Positions 15,461-23,372 of a stretch of 29,953 nucleotides of DNA are shown here, piece after piece. This DNA comes from a virus. The notes beneath the pieces are model-generated. The model worked only from the letters and a program-made list of their open reading frames with translations, was not told where the DNA came from and did no database searches. The stretch is from positions 1-29,953 of IMG/VR virus record IMGVR_UViG_3300034190_003011. One strand, written 5' to 3'. Position 1 is the stretch's first letter; each line of letters starts with the position of its first letter. The translations under genes were made by a program, and so were the position numbers.

Positions 15461-16533
15461 TACACGATATCACTTTTTGTAAGGGGTGAATCCTTTTTCA
15501 TATCCTTACTAAGTGTAAAGTCCTCGTCAAAATATTGTCGTGATGTGATATGTCCGATTTCTTTTTGATACGGGATTGCACTATAAAAATGCTCAAGTTT
15601 AAGTTTTGTTCCCTTTTTAAGATCAGTCTTTAGATACAGACCTCGGTACAACGACTCAAGATAATTTGATTCTTTATTGTCGATAACTCTTCTTTCATCC
15701 TTTGAAGTCCCACACATCACCTTGGCTCTGTTGAAAGCCTTGAACCACTCATCAACCTGATGAGGCAGTGAACAATACTTTGATACCTCTTTTTGTTCGT
15801 GACCACTAGGGTACGGGATATCAATGTGTCTTTCCCATGTCCTTGCACCTTTGGCGTAAGAAATATACATCGAAGAGTGCCAGTCATGATACTCATGTGT
15901 TGACAATCCTACCACCAAGTCTGGATATTTTTGTTTCAGATAATCGATCTGGTTTAGTTCCAACTCACTATCCTCACTAGGATATTTTGAAACACAGTGA
16001 TTAATTGCTAAAGGGATGTTTCTGTTTGTAAAAAATTTAATCATGTCATCGATCTGCTTATCATTAGCACCACCAGTTGAAACAATCACTGGTTTCCGTG
16101 TGCTTGCAATCTTATTAAGTAAGATCCAATCATTGATATCAGAACTTGCGACCTTGATAATAGACAATCCTAATTCAACACACCAGTCAACCGACTTTTC
16201 ATCAAACGGTGTGGACATTGGGATGCAGTCATGTTTTTTAATATACTCGATTAACTCCCTGAACTCTGGCAGTGTGAGTTTTGTTTTAGATGTTTTTTGA
16301 ATGTACCGACTTCTTTTCGGTAAAGATCCTAATTCCTCTCCACTACCCTCTTTCAAAAAGGATGGGTGAATAAAATTATCTACGTCTCTAAACTGCAACT
16401 TGATCGCAGCCTTGACATTATTTTCCTTAACAACTTTCGCAAACTGACGAACAATCTTTTTACCTCTTTCTAGAGATCCCCAGTGATTGTTAGCCAATTC
16501 TAAAACAAACAAGTTTTTAAAGATGTTTCCCAT
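15460..16533 (-). CDS. NeuB-like sialic/nonulosonic acid synthase family protein with SAF domain
   Basis: 357 residues. The TIM-barrel NeuB pattern is clear: ELANNH (12-17), AIKLQF (43-48), STPFDEKSVDW (107-117), KVASSD (127-132), VSTGG (151-155), NHCVSKYP (178-185), GLSTHE (209-214) and ERHID (234-238) in place of the usual E-K/R-H-F-T. Residues about 290-350 form the antifreeze/SAF C-terminal domain. The family condenses phosphoenolpyruvate with a sugar to make 2-keto-3-deoxy acids. NeuA, NeuC and Pse/Leg genes are absent, so true sialic acid synthesis is not shown. The ThDP enzyme is coupled immediately downstream, suggesting an unusual nonulosonic or related product. GAGGG lies about 5 nt before the ATG. 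Confidence 0.85.
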   Translation of the reverse strand: MGNIFKNLFVLELANNHWGSLERGKKIVRQFAKVVKENNVKAAIKLQFRDVDNFIHPSFLKEGSGEELGSLPKRSRYIQKTSKTKLTLPEFRELIEYIKKHDCIPMSTPFDEKSVDWCVELGLSIIKVASSDINDWILLNKIASTRKPVIVSTGGANDKQIDDMIKFFTNRNIPLAINHCVSKYPSEDSELELNQIDYLKQKYPDLVVGLSTHEYHDWHSSMYISYAKGARTWERHIDIPYPSGHEQKEVSKYCSLPHQVDEWFKAFNRAKVMCGTSKDERRVIDNKESNYLESLYRGLYLKTDLKKGTKLKLEHFYSAIPYQKEIGHITSRQYFDEDFTLSKDMKKDSPLTKSDIV

Positions 16534-16540
16534 GTATCCC

Positions 16541-17497
16541 TCACCAAATGAATTTATTTTTATAATACTCTGCGATGTTTACGATCTCGTCATCAAATTG
16601 TTTTTTCGGACTCCAACCCAAAGATCGAAGTTTTGAATCGTCCAAGGCGTATCTCACATCCTGACCGACCCTAGAAAATGAAGTATCCACATAGTCAAGG
16701 ATATCATAGTCCTCACCATCAGTCAATACATTAATCAGTTTACGCACGGTTTCCATATTTGTTTGTTCAAAACCACCCGCAATATTGTAGATTTCATTTT
16801 TAACATCCGAATCAATAATTGTTAAAATAGCCTGTGCTGTGTCCTCTGCGTGTAGCCAATTACGAACAGGAGTGCCGTTATTATGAAGTGGAATTTTTCT
16901 TCCTAACTTCATAAACTTGCACGTTTTCGGAATCAACTTTTCGACATATTGACCAATCCCATAGTTATTCGTGGGGCGAACAATAACGTAAGGGATTTTG
17001 TAAGTTCTCGCCCATGCTAACACCAACATATCGGCAGCAGCCTTTGTTGCCGAGTATGGGTTTGATGGTTTAAGTAAATCGGTTTCTGTGTGTGCGCCAG
17101 TTTCAATATCACCATACACCTCATCGGTGCTAAAGTGTAGAAGCGTTGGGATTTTACTGTGTTCCTGTCTATATTCTTTGATTAACTCCAAGATATTGTG
17201 AACACCATTGATATTTGACTCTACAAAGTCATCACTGTTTGCAATTGAATTACCTACATGAGTCTCCGCTGCGGTGTTGATAATGTAATCACAGTCATAC
17301 AAAAATTTCAAATCGTTAATATCACAGTGAACAAACGAAAAGTTATCGTATGATTCAAATTCATCAAGAAGGTTTTTATTTGCCGCGTATGTGATTTTAT
17401 CCACACCCTTGACGTACCATCCTCGATCAAGACACAAACGAGTAACGTATGAACCAATGAATCCAAGACATCCTGTAACGTAAACCACTTTTTTCAT
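16541..17497 (-). CDS. dTDP-glucose 4,6-dehydratase (RmlB)-like extended SDR
   Basis: 318 residues. Glycine motif TGCLGFIG (8-15); the signature STDEVYG (123-129) with the Thr-Asp-Glu catalytic trio of 4,6-dehydratases; Tyr148/Lys152 in YSATK; and RPTNNYG plus RVGQDVRYALD near the C-terminus, as in RmlB. It converts an NDP-glucose to the 4-keto-6-deoxy sugar, the common precursor of most deoxysugars. The nucleotide (dTDP or CDP) cannot be fixed by eye; in this operon it could feed the RfbH-type dehydrase, although RmlB proper is dTDP-specific. A TTG at 17527 is possible, but the ATG at 17497 starts just before the Rossmann strand, 1 nt after the upstream stop. Confidence 0.85.
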   Translation of the reverse strand: MKKVVYVTGCLGFIGSYVTRLCLDRGWYVKGVDKITYAANKNLLDEFESYDNFSFVHCDINDLKFLYDCDYIINTAAETHVGNSIANSDDFVESNINGVHNILELIKEYRQEHSKIPTLLHFSTDEVYGDIETGAHTETDLLKPSNPYSATKAAADMLVLAWARTYKIPYVIVRPTNNYGIGQYVEKLIPKTCKFMKLGRKIPLHNNGTPVRNWLHAEDTAQAILTIIDSDVKNEIYNIAGGFEQTNMETVRKLINVLTDGEDYDILDYVDTSFSRVGQDVRYALDDSKLRSLGWSPKKQFDDEIVNIAEYYKNKFIW

Positions 17498-17498
17498 T

Positions 17499-18356
17499 TT
17501 ATTCTTTCTCACTTTTGTAAAAGTCAACTAGATGCTCAATGGTGGAATCGATATCATAGTCTTGCTCATAACCATACGATTTTAGTTTCGTTGTGTCAAG
17601 ATAAGAATGTCTAACTTGTACGATATCGTGAAACTTGGTGGGATTGATATTAATAATTTTTGATTCTGACCCCGAATAATCAATCGCCTTTTTAATCATG
17701 TCAATAAATCTATGAGGTCTTCCACTACCAATATTTATGACCTCATCAGTGGGTGCTTTGTCAATGCAAGTTTTGATGCCTTTACAGATGTCATCAACAA
17801 AAATGTAATCCCTCATAACGTCACCACCGTAATACAAAGGAACATCATTACCATTTACAATTTCTTTGATCAAGAATTGTAGTGCGTTTTTCTTTTTAGA
17901 GATTTTTTTATCACCAGATCCCAGCACATTAGCGAGTCTGAAAATTCTATACTTGATATCATGAGTTTCACAAAAAGAAATCAAGAGTTGCTCGGCACAA
18001 TGTTTAGTGATCGAGTAAAACCCAGTTGGTTCACATCTTGAAAAGTCCTCTCTAAATGGAAGTTCATAATTTTTTCCATACACGAACCAAGAACTAACAA
18101 AGTTAAATGTTGTGTCGCTGTTCTTATCAATATTTTCCAATACATTCATAAGCACTTTGAGGTTTGTGTCAATATCAATGTGCAAACTGTCGTGCATGTT
18201 GTAGTTGTCAACTGTGCTTATGAAGTAAAGAATGTCTTTTGTTTTTGGTGTATGATCATCACGATCAATCGGAACAACTATTTCTGGGTACAACTCGGTA
18301 AATCTCCCACCGATAAAACCCGTTGAGCCAAAAACAGAGAGTTTACTTTGACTCAA
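17499..18356 (-). CDS. NAD-dependent epimerase/dehydratase family protein
   Basis: About 285 residues. Rossmann motif FGSTGFIGG (9-17), a Ser at SSW and the pair Tyr114/Lys118 (YSITK), RDYIFVDDICKG and VINIGSG typical of UDP-glucose-4-epimerase-like extended SDRs. The substrate is unknown; with its neighbour RmlB-like enzyme it may reduce or epimerise a 4-keto-6-deoxy sugar nucleotide. The start is uncertain: there is no ATG before the Rossmann strand. A TTG at 18356 preceded by AAAGGGG gives a 14-nt overlap with the oxygenase gene and is preferred over the TTG at 18398, which would overlap by 56 nt and lacks a good ribosome binding site. Confidence 0.75.
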   Translation of the reverse strand: MSQSKLSVFGSTGFIGGRFTELYPEIVVPIDRDDHTPKTKDILYFISTVDNYNMHDSLHIDIDTNLKVLMNVLENIDKNSDTTFNFVSSWFVYGKNYELPFREDFSRCEPTGFYSITKHCAEQLLISFCETHDIKYRIFRLANVLGSGDKKISKKKNALQFLIKEIVNGNDVPLYYGGDVMRDYIFVDDICKGIKTCIDKAPTDEVINIGSGRPHRFIDMIKKAIDYSGSESKIININPTKFHDIVQVRHSYLDTTKLKSYGYEQDYDIDSTIEHLVDFYKSEKE

Positions 18357-19128
18357 CGTACACCCCTTTTGCACTTGTTCCCTTTGATCGTTTTTCAATC
18401 AAATCTTCAATTTCAGCGTCACCCTTTTGTTTTTCAGTGGGTGTGAATAAGGCTCTTGATCTTTGGTCCACTTCGCCAACAGGATCAATCAAGTAATAAA
18501 TTGCAATGCTTTTACGATAATTACCATCAGGACACTTAACTTCCCTACTCATACCATGCCAAGAGTTTTGTGTTGTGTCAAACAAAACTGCCTTATTGAA
18601 ACCCATTGAAATTTCCTTTGATAATTCTGCGGCAGTTCCGTCCTCGTTTGAATTCCACAACCCAAAATGTCCACCATATGAATCCTTCCAGTCATCACAC
18701 AGGTAGATGATTAAGTTTAACTTTCTTTGCAAGCCGAGATTCGGATGAATTGAGTAATCGAGATGTGGATTAAGTTTTCCACCGCTTGCGTGAATGTGCC
18801 AACCTCCACCATGTAAGCCATGATCTGGCTGTAACCTAACACCTAAAGTATTTGATAAACACTCTAACATAAGTGGAGAGTTCAAGAATGAGAATAACTG
18901 GTATGTTTCCTTTGGAAACTGTCTCCAATCACTCAACAACTTTTTGTCTTCAATTTTATTTTTGTAACAAAACCATCTCGGATCATCGTACGGCAAAATT
19001 TCATCAGATAGTTTTTTTGCTAAATCATCGGGTAGGATGTTGTCAATCTCCATGTGAAAAAATGGATCAGACTGAATCTGTGTATCGGATAATTTGTTAA
19101 TTACATGGTTTTTGTCTTGATTATTCAT
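18343..19128 (-). CDS. 2-oxoglutarate/Fe(II)-dependent oxygenase
   Basis: 261 residues with a double-stranded beta-helix oxygenase core: iron ligands His122 and Asp124 in NPHLDYS, distal His191 in SWHG, and the 2-oxoglutarate-binding Arg205 in RKSIAIYY. The flanking pattern (HASGGKLNPHLD, LNLIIYLCDDW, GGHFGLW, VLFDTTQNSWHG) matches prolyl-4-hydroxylase-like (2OG-FeII_Oxy) proteins common in marine T4-like phages. It hydroxylates or oxidises an unknown target; its position between glycosyltransferase and sugar-nucleotide genes suggests a sugar or glycan, though nucleotide or protein targets are possible. AAAGGTGAT precedes the ATG, which overlaps the upstream glycosyltransferase stop by 8 nt. 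Confidence 0.87.
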   Translation of the reverse strand: MNNQDKNHVINKLSDTQIQSDPFFHMEIDNILPDDLAKKLSDEILPYDDPRWFCYKNKIEDKKLLSDWRQFPKETYQLFSFLNSPLMLECLSNTLGVRLQPDHGLHGGGWHIHASGGKLNPHLDYSIHPNLGLQRKLNLIIYLCDDWKDSYGGHFGLWNSNEDGTAAELSKEISMGFNKAVLFDTTQNSWHGMSREVKCPDGNYRKSIAIYYLIDPVGEVDQRSRALFTPTEKQKGDAEIEDLIEKRSKGTSAKGVYVESK

Positions 19129-19909
19129 CGATTATCACCTTTTGGAAGTTAGCGATGTTATGTTTATTCTTCATAACAAAGTTCTCATATGGGTATTGTT
19201 GTGTGACCTCCATACCAGTCCTCACTGAAATGGGTGTCGGGTTCATCCCTCTAATACCTTGTGGGTCTTCTTTATACTTTAGTTTCGTAAATTCATTATT
19301 GAATCTAGGTTTATTGTTTTGCCAGAAGTCCATTTTTTGGGGGTTAGATTCTGCATCATACGATGCTTTGTTGTGCAAGCCAAAGATATTAATATTGTTC
19401 ATTTCCCTTTTATTTACTTTTATAAATTGATGCACAATATCTCCATCTTCCTCTCCGTGTGCGATGAGTCTTTCATCAAAGTATTTTAGTTTGTGAAGCA
19501 TATTTTTTGTCAGCACGAAATGAGAGAATCCATTATTGATTGTAAAAAACTCATCAGATGTTTGGTCAATGTAAGTTTTGATGATATTAATGATGTCATC
19601 GTTAGTATACTCAACATCATCACACAAGAAAAAATTATACTGTGTCCTACTAAAGATTGCCAGTGTATTCCACAACTTTGGTAAACTTTTAAATTCGGGA
19701 CAAAAGATGGGATAACAGTTTGGCGTATTATCACAAAGTCGTAACATGTCCTTTCGGTAGTCATCTGGCATCAACTCACAATTGTTACCATTAATAGCAA
19801 GCACGATATCAACTCCATCTGAATTTTTGTCTTTTCTAATCTGCGATACTAACCTTTTGATATCCTCTGCACGCTCTCTAAATGTTACAATACAAATTGA
19901 AAGATCCAT
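19121..19909 (-). CDS. GT2-like glycosyltransferase
   Basis: 262 residues: beta-strand start DLSICIVTFRERAEDI, a GT-A acidic motif LCDDVEY (95-101) in the position of the DxD, then ERLIAHGEEDGDI resembling the acceptor-side 'ED' motif of GT2 enzymes. The C-terminal third (NNKPRFNNEFTKLKYKEDP) is less conserved. The sugar donor is unknown. A TTG at 19912 is rejected in favour of the ATG at 19909, which overlaps the upstream stop as TGATG with AGGAG upstream. It lies between another GT2 and the oxygenase in the coupled operon. Confidence 0.75.
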   Translation of the reverse strand: MDLSICIVTFRERAEDIKRLVSQIRKDKNSDGVDIVLAINGNNCELMPDDYRKDMLRLCDNTPNCYPIFCPEFKSLPKLWNTLAIFSRTQYNFFLCDDVEYTNDDIINIIKTYIDQTSDEFFTINNGFSHFVLTKNMLHKLKYFDERLIAHGEEDGDIVHQFIKVNKREMNNINIFGLHNKASYDAESNPQKMDFWQNNKPRFNNEFTKLKYKEDPQGIRGMNPTPISVRTGMEVTQQYPYENFVMKNKHNIANFQKVIIDE

Positions 19910-20670
19910 CAAATAAACTCCTGTAGTGGGGTAGGTGTTCCCTTGTAAAAAATATTTTCAATATCGTAGGATGATGATTTCTCTACGAATCTTGGCTCTA
20001 AAATATTAAGACCATATCGACGTTCAATCACGGTTCTTTCAAGCGGCTGTAACTCGGAGCCTGTGCTTAAACCAGTGCCTTCGTCTAAGTAAACACCCAA
20101 CACTTTATTTGTGTGTACCCCTTTACATTTTCTTCCAAGTCTCATGGCAAAATCCATGTCGCCACCAGACTTAAACTGTTCATCAAACGTACCACATTTT
20201 TCAATCACGGATTTTTTGAACATAAAAAACGGACCTAAAATCATACCGGTGGTAAGTTCATTTTCCCGTCCAGACTCATCCACTAATCTACCATACAAAT
20301 TTCCAAAGTTTGTGGAGATGACATAATTACCATAACAAAAATCAATATCATCATCAAAACACTCAACCATATTTGATATCGAATCACTTGCTCGTAAATC
20401 ATCTGCGTTATTAATACAAATCAAATCTCCACTTGAGTGATCCACACACTTATTCCATGCCGCATACAAAGAGATTACCTTTTCGTCCTCAATATGCACA
20501 ATATTGATGTGATCCTTTGCCTGATTAATACAATCTCTTTCGTAATCTGTTGTTTCGTTTGTGTGGATGACTAACTCAAAATTTTCATAGTCCTGATATT
20601 TTATGGACTCTAAAAATGTTTTGATATATCTGTCCGATTTGTAACATGAGATAATGGCACTTACTTTCAT
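19909..20670 (-). CDS. GT2-family glycosyltransferase
   Basis: 253 residues. Classic GT2 start VSAIISCYKSDRYIKTFLESI, nucleotide-binding region HTNETTD, and an acidic INNADDLR motif (86-93) where GT2 enzymes carry DxDD, so the first Asp is Asn. The later segment GTFDEQFKSGGDMDFAMRL is the acceptor/catalytic 'ED' region. It probably extends the glycan with an unknown sugar at the cytoplasmic face. A non-ATG upstream extension exists, but the ATG at 20670 overlaps the GT11 stop (ATGA) and begins precisely at the conserved first strand, so it is preferred. Confidence 0.87.
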   Translation of the reverse strand: MKVSAIISCYKSDRYIKTFLESIKYQDYENFELVIHTNETTDYERDCINQAKDHINIVHIEDEKVISLYAAWNKCVDHSSGDLICINNADDLRASDSISNMVECFDDDIDFCYGNYVISTNFGNLYGRLVDESGRENELTTGMILGPFFMFKKSVIEKCGTFDEQFKSGGDMDFAMRLGRKCKGVHTNKVLGVYLDEGTGLSTGSELQPLERTVIERRYGLNILEPRFVEKSSSYDIENIFYKGTPTPLQEFI

Positions 20671-21488
20671 ACTTTGATCCAATCTGTAGGGCATAAATCT
20701 TTGGTATCTTTGCTTGGATCGGTAAACCACTTTGATGGGTACATAACAATTTTATTTTCATTAGAATTTAGCCACGCAGCCCACCATGCAAAGGTGCTGT
20801 TTGGAATAATCTGATGCTTACACGATGACATCAGATTTAGATAATCAATGTATTTTTTACCGGCATATGATTTATCAACTACGAAGAATTTTTCATCAGT
20901 AAAGTTTTCTTTGCACCATTCAATATCATCAGAAAAAACATAAAATGTTGGCTGATCGACCAACGCTTCAATTTTTTCAATACACTCATTGAAATACTCC
21001 ATCGTAAGATCCTCAAACAATGAATCAGTCAAATAATCTGATCTTCGCACATTAATCATCACAGAGTTTTCACTCATAATTTTTTGTCTTAAATTTTCTG
21101 TTCTAGTCTCTTTGATTTCAGGAAAAGAGAAATCATGTCGAATGATGCTTTCAATGTTCTCAAAATACTTATATGACTGCCAGTATCCCGTGAGGTAAAC
21201 ATGTTGCTCTGGTTGTAATTTTGCCTCTGTAAGTCCCCATGCGTGGTGGAAATGCGGCTCAAAAACTTTCGTGTAATTGATCGTGGAGTGGTCGGTCGTA
21301 TTTTCAATGATGTTTGGGAACAAGTCAAGTTCGTAATCTCTAAAAACATTAACAAACCCCGGTGTTCTGTTTTCAAGAAAGGCTTTATCAAGATACAACT
21401 TTACATCATTAGTTTCAGCAACACTTCTTCCCAGTGCGTATTGAAACATTTGATTACCCAAACCACCCATTAAATTAATTGTAATCAC
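20667..21488 (-). CDS. GT11 alpha-1,2-fucosyltransferase (copy 1)
   Basis: 273 residues with the GT11 motif set: N-terminal MGGLGNQMFQYA (7-18), GDP-fucose-binding INVRRSDY (145-152; the usual His before VRR is Asn), VFSDDIEWC (184-192) and NSTFAWWAAWL (230-240). Family members transfer L-fucose from GDP-fucose in alpha-1,2 linkage, usually to galactose; this is how H-type antigen is made. No GDP-fucose synthesis pair (Gmd/Fcl) is evident, so the donor must come from the host or from genes elsewhere. The start is GTG at 21488, overlapping the upstream stop (GTGA) with AAGGAG 8 nt before it. A divergent second GT11 lies at 26215-26982. Confidence 0.92.
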   Translation of the reverse strand: MITINLMGGLGNQMFQYALGRSVAETNDVKLYLDKAFLENRTPGFVNVFRDYELDLFPNIIENTTDHSTINYTKVFEPHFHHAWGLTEAKLQPEQHVYLTGYWQSYKYFENIESIIRHDFSFPEIKETRTENLRQKIMSENSVMINVRRSDYLTDSLFEDLTMEYFNECIEKIEALVDQPTFYVFSDDIEWCKENFTDEKFFVVDKSYAGKKYIDYLNLMSSCKHQIIPNSTFAWWAAWLNSNENKIVMYPSKWFTDPSKDTKDLCPTDWIKV

Positions 21489-22546
21489 GCCACCATCTCC
21501 TTAATAATATCATTCATGCTTTTTGTAATGTCCCACTCAGGATAATCATTTTTAAAACTACTCAAATCACTAATATACCAAATGTGGTCGCCAACCCTAT
21601 TTTCATCTGATAACGTATAATTATCCCACTTAGTACCCATCTCCTCATTGATCAAACCAATGACTTCAAACATTGAGACTGCATTATTTCTACCCCCACC
21701 AATGTTGTAAACTGCGGCAGGAGTTGGTTTTTGATAATAGTGCCAAAAGGCATTTACCAAATCCCATGAGTGGATGTTGTCTCTAACCTGTTTTCCCTTA
21801 TAACCAAAAATAGTGTAGTGATTATTTTGTTTCATACATTTAACGAGATACGACATGAAACCATGCAACTCTGCACCTGCATGACCCCCACCTGTCAGAC
21901 ATCCTCCCCGGAAGCACACCGTGTTCATTCCGTGATACCTTCCGTATTCTTGCACCATCACATCAGCGGCTACCTTTGATGCACCGAACACAGAGTGTTT
22001 ACAGCCATCAATGGACATATCCTCAGCGACCTCATACAACTCGCCATCAGCAAACGCCTCGTACCTTGTATCAAGTTCTTTGATTTCAAAATTACAATCT
22101 TTGTAAATGCCATTTGGTCTATCACCGTAAACTTTGTTGGTGGACATAAAAATAAACGGTGCTTCTTTGCAACAATTTTTTGTCAACTCCAAAAGATTTA
22201 GAGTGGCAGTTGCGTTAATGTTAAAGTCTGTGAAAGGTTCCTTAACTGCCCAGTCATGAGATGGTTGAGCAGCACAGTGAATGACACATTCAATCTTTGA
22301 GCCATATTTCTCAAAGATATCTTGCATCGAAATAAAATCTCTAATGTCAAGATTGTAATGCTCATAACCCTCAATGGATTCTTCTAAAAATTTTCTATTT
22401 GCGGCAGTTGAAGCACCTTTACCAAAAAAGTATGATCTCATGTCATTGTCAATGCCAACAATGCGAAACCCTTTTTTGTGAAAAAACAAGCATGACTCCA
22501 TGCCAATCAAACCGCATGAACCGGTGACAATAACATATTTACTCAT
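21485..22546 (-). CDS. CDP-paratose 2-epimerase (RfbE/TyvE)-like extended SDR
   Basis: 353 residues. TGSCGLIG (8-15), GIDNDMRSYFFG, HCAAQPSHDWA, STNKVYGD, and GKQVRDNIHSWDLV match the CDP-tyvelose/paratose epimerase family, which interconverts 3,6-dideoxyhexoses at C-2. The SDR YxxxK position reads FGASK, with Phe (codon TTC) instead of Tyr; I recall this as shared by a bacterial subfamily but cannot confirm it. With RfbH in the same operon it supports a CDP-3,6-dideoxyhexose pathway. The ATG at 22546 has GGAG about 8 nt upstream and overlaps the glycosyltransferase stop by 8 nt; an earlier non-ATG start would add 15 residues. Confidence 0.87.
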   Translation of the reverse strand: MSKYVIVTGSCGLIGMESCLFFHKKGFRIVGIDNDMRSYFFGKGASTAANRKFLEESIEGYEHYNLDIRDFISMQDIFEKYGSKIECVIHCAAQPSHDWAVKEPFTDFNINATATLNLLELTKNCCKEAPFIFMSTNKVYGDRPNGIYKDCNFEIKELDTRYEAFADGELYEVAEDMSIDGCKHSVFGASKVAADVMVQEYGRYHGMNTVCFRGGCLTGGGHAGAELHGFMSYLVKCMKQNNHYTIFGYKGKQVRDNIHSWDLVNAFWHYYQKPTPAAVYNIGGGRNNAVSMFEVIGLINEEMGTKWDNYTLSDENRVGDHIWYISDLSSFKNDYPEWDITKSMNDIIKEMVA

Positions 22547-23372
22547 AACATTTCTCCAATAATTTAACGTATTCACTCGCACTCTTTTCAAGAGTCAGGT
22601 TGTCTAATATGTAGTCCCGTGGTCGGAAGGTTGATAACTTATCAAGAAACTCAGCAAGTCTGGATAAATTTTTATGTTTGATTCCACATCGGTCATCAAA
22701 ATATGGGGCTGATGAAGCGGGGCATGATACCTCTGCTCTATCATTCCAAGTGTCCTTGTCTATGACATAACATGGCACGCCCATTGAGAGAATTTCTTGA
22801 TATGCGATTCCCTGACTTTCAGTTGAAGTATTCAAAATAGCAAACAAACTTTCTCCACACGCTGCCATCAAATCTTTTTCTGAATATTCACCATACCTCA
22901 AAACAATACAATCAATTTTTAGCAGAGATAATGTCTTACGAATCTCATTTAAAACATCTTCACTACCTCTCTTATGATAAATTAGACACTTTCTACGATC
23001 CCCGGTTTGTTTCGTGAATTTTTCAGTATCAATCCCAACTGCCCATGAACTTACTTTCACTGATTGATTTTGTATTTTGAAGATAGCGTCATACAGATTT
23101 TTTACCCAGTCGGATGGAACTACAATGTTTCTACTTTGTGTCCAAAACTCTGAATTGATGTCAGTTGGTAAGGTGAACAAATTGGGACCGAGCAACCACG
23201 ATGCTGGCGTGTTCACATTTGGTACACCATGTAACCATCCTGTGAGATGGGATGGTTGGTTATGTTTTACGACAACGCCAATGTTTGTTAGTCCTTTAAT
23301 TAAATTGTCTCTAACCTTTCCGGGTCCGTTGCCTTGGTTGTCATAAAATAAACCAATCTCACTGCTTGACAT
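22539..23372 (-). CDS. GT4-like (GT-B fold) glycosyltransferase
   Basis: 277 residues, short for GT4. NIVVPSDWVKNLY and WAVGIDTEKF (110-119) mark the inter-domain region of GT-B enzymes ('P.G.D...F'), and TESQGIAYQEILSMGVPCYV (184-203) contains the C-terminal donor-binding Glu-x7-Glu motif. The N-terminal domain is small and begins GLFYDNQGNGPGKV. It probably transfers a nucleotide-activated sugar. Two ATGs are possible: 23381 abuts the GGGGAG, so 23372 (9-nt spacing) is preferred; it overlaps the FkbM gene by 14 nt. Neighbours are FkbM and the paratose epimerase-like gene. Confidence 0.8.
   Translation of the reverse strand: MSSSEIGLFYDNQGNGPGKVRDNLIKGLTNIGVVVKHNQPSHLTGWLHGVPNVNTPASWLLGPNLFTLPTDINSEFWTQSRNIVVPSDWVKNLYDAIFKIQNQSVKVSSWAVGIDTEKFTKQTGDRRKCLIYHKRGSEDVLNEIRKTLSLLKIDCIVLRYGEYSEKDLMAACGESLFAILNTSTESQGIAYQEILSMGVPCYVIDKDTWNDRAEVSCPASSAPYFDDRCGIKHKNLSRLAEFLDKLSTFRPRDYILDNLTLEKSASEYVKLLEKCYE

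Noticed and set aside
15460-16533. Sialic, pseudaminic or legionaminic acid synthesis.
   Set aside because: Only a NeuB-like gene is present; no CMP-transferase (NeuA-type), UDP-sugar 2-epimerase (NeuC-type) or Pse/Leg acetyl- and aminotransferases are visible in the window.
18343-19128. The oxygenase as a collagen prolyl or lysyl hydroxylase acting on the fibre, followed by GT25 collagen galactosylation as in mimivirus-type systems.
   Set aside because: The collagen triplets carry Thr, Arg or Val at Y and have no Y-position Pro or Lys; the only Pro is at X. The needed acceptor residues are missing.
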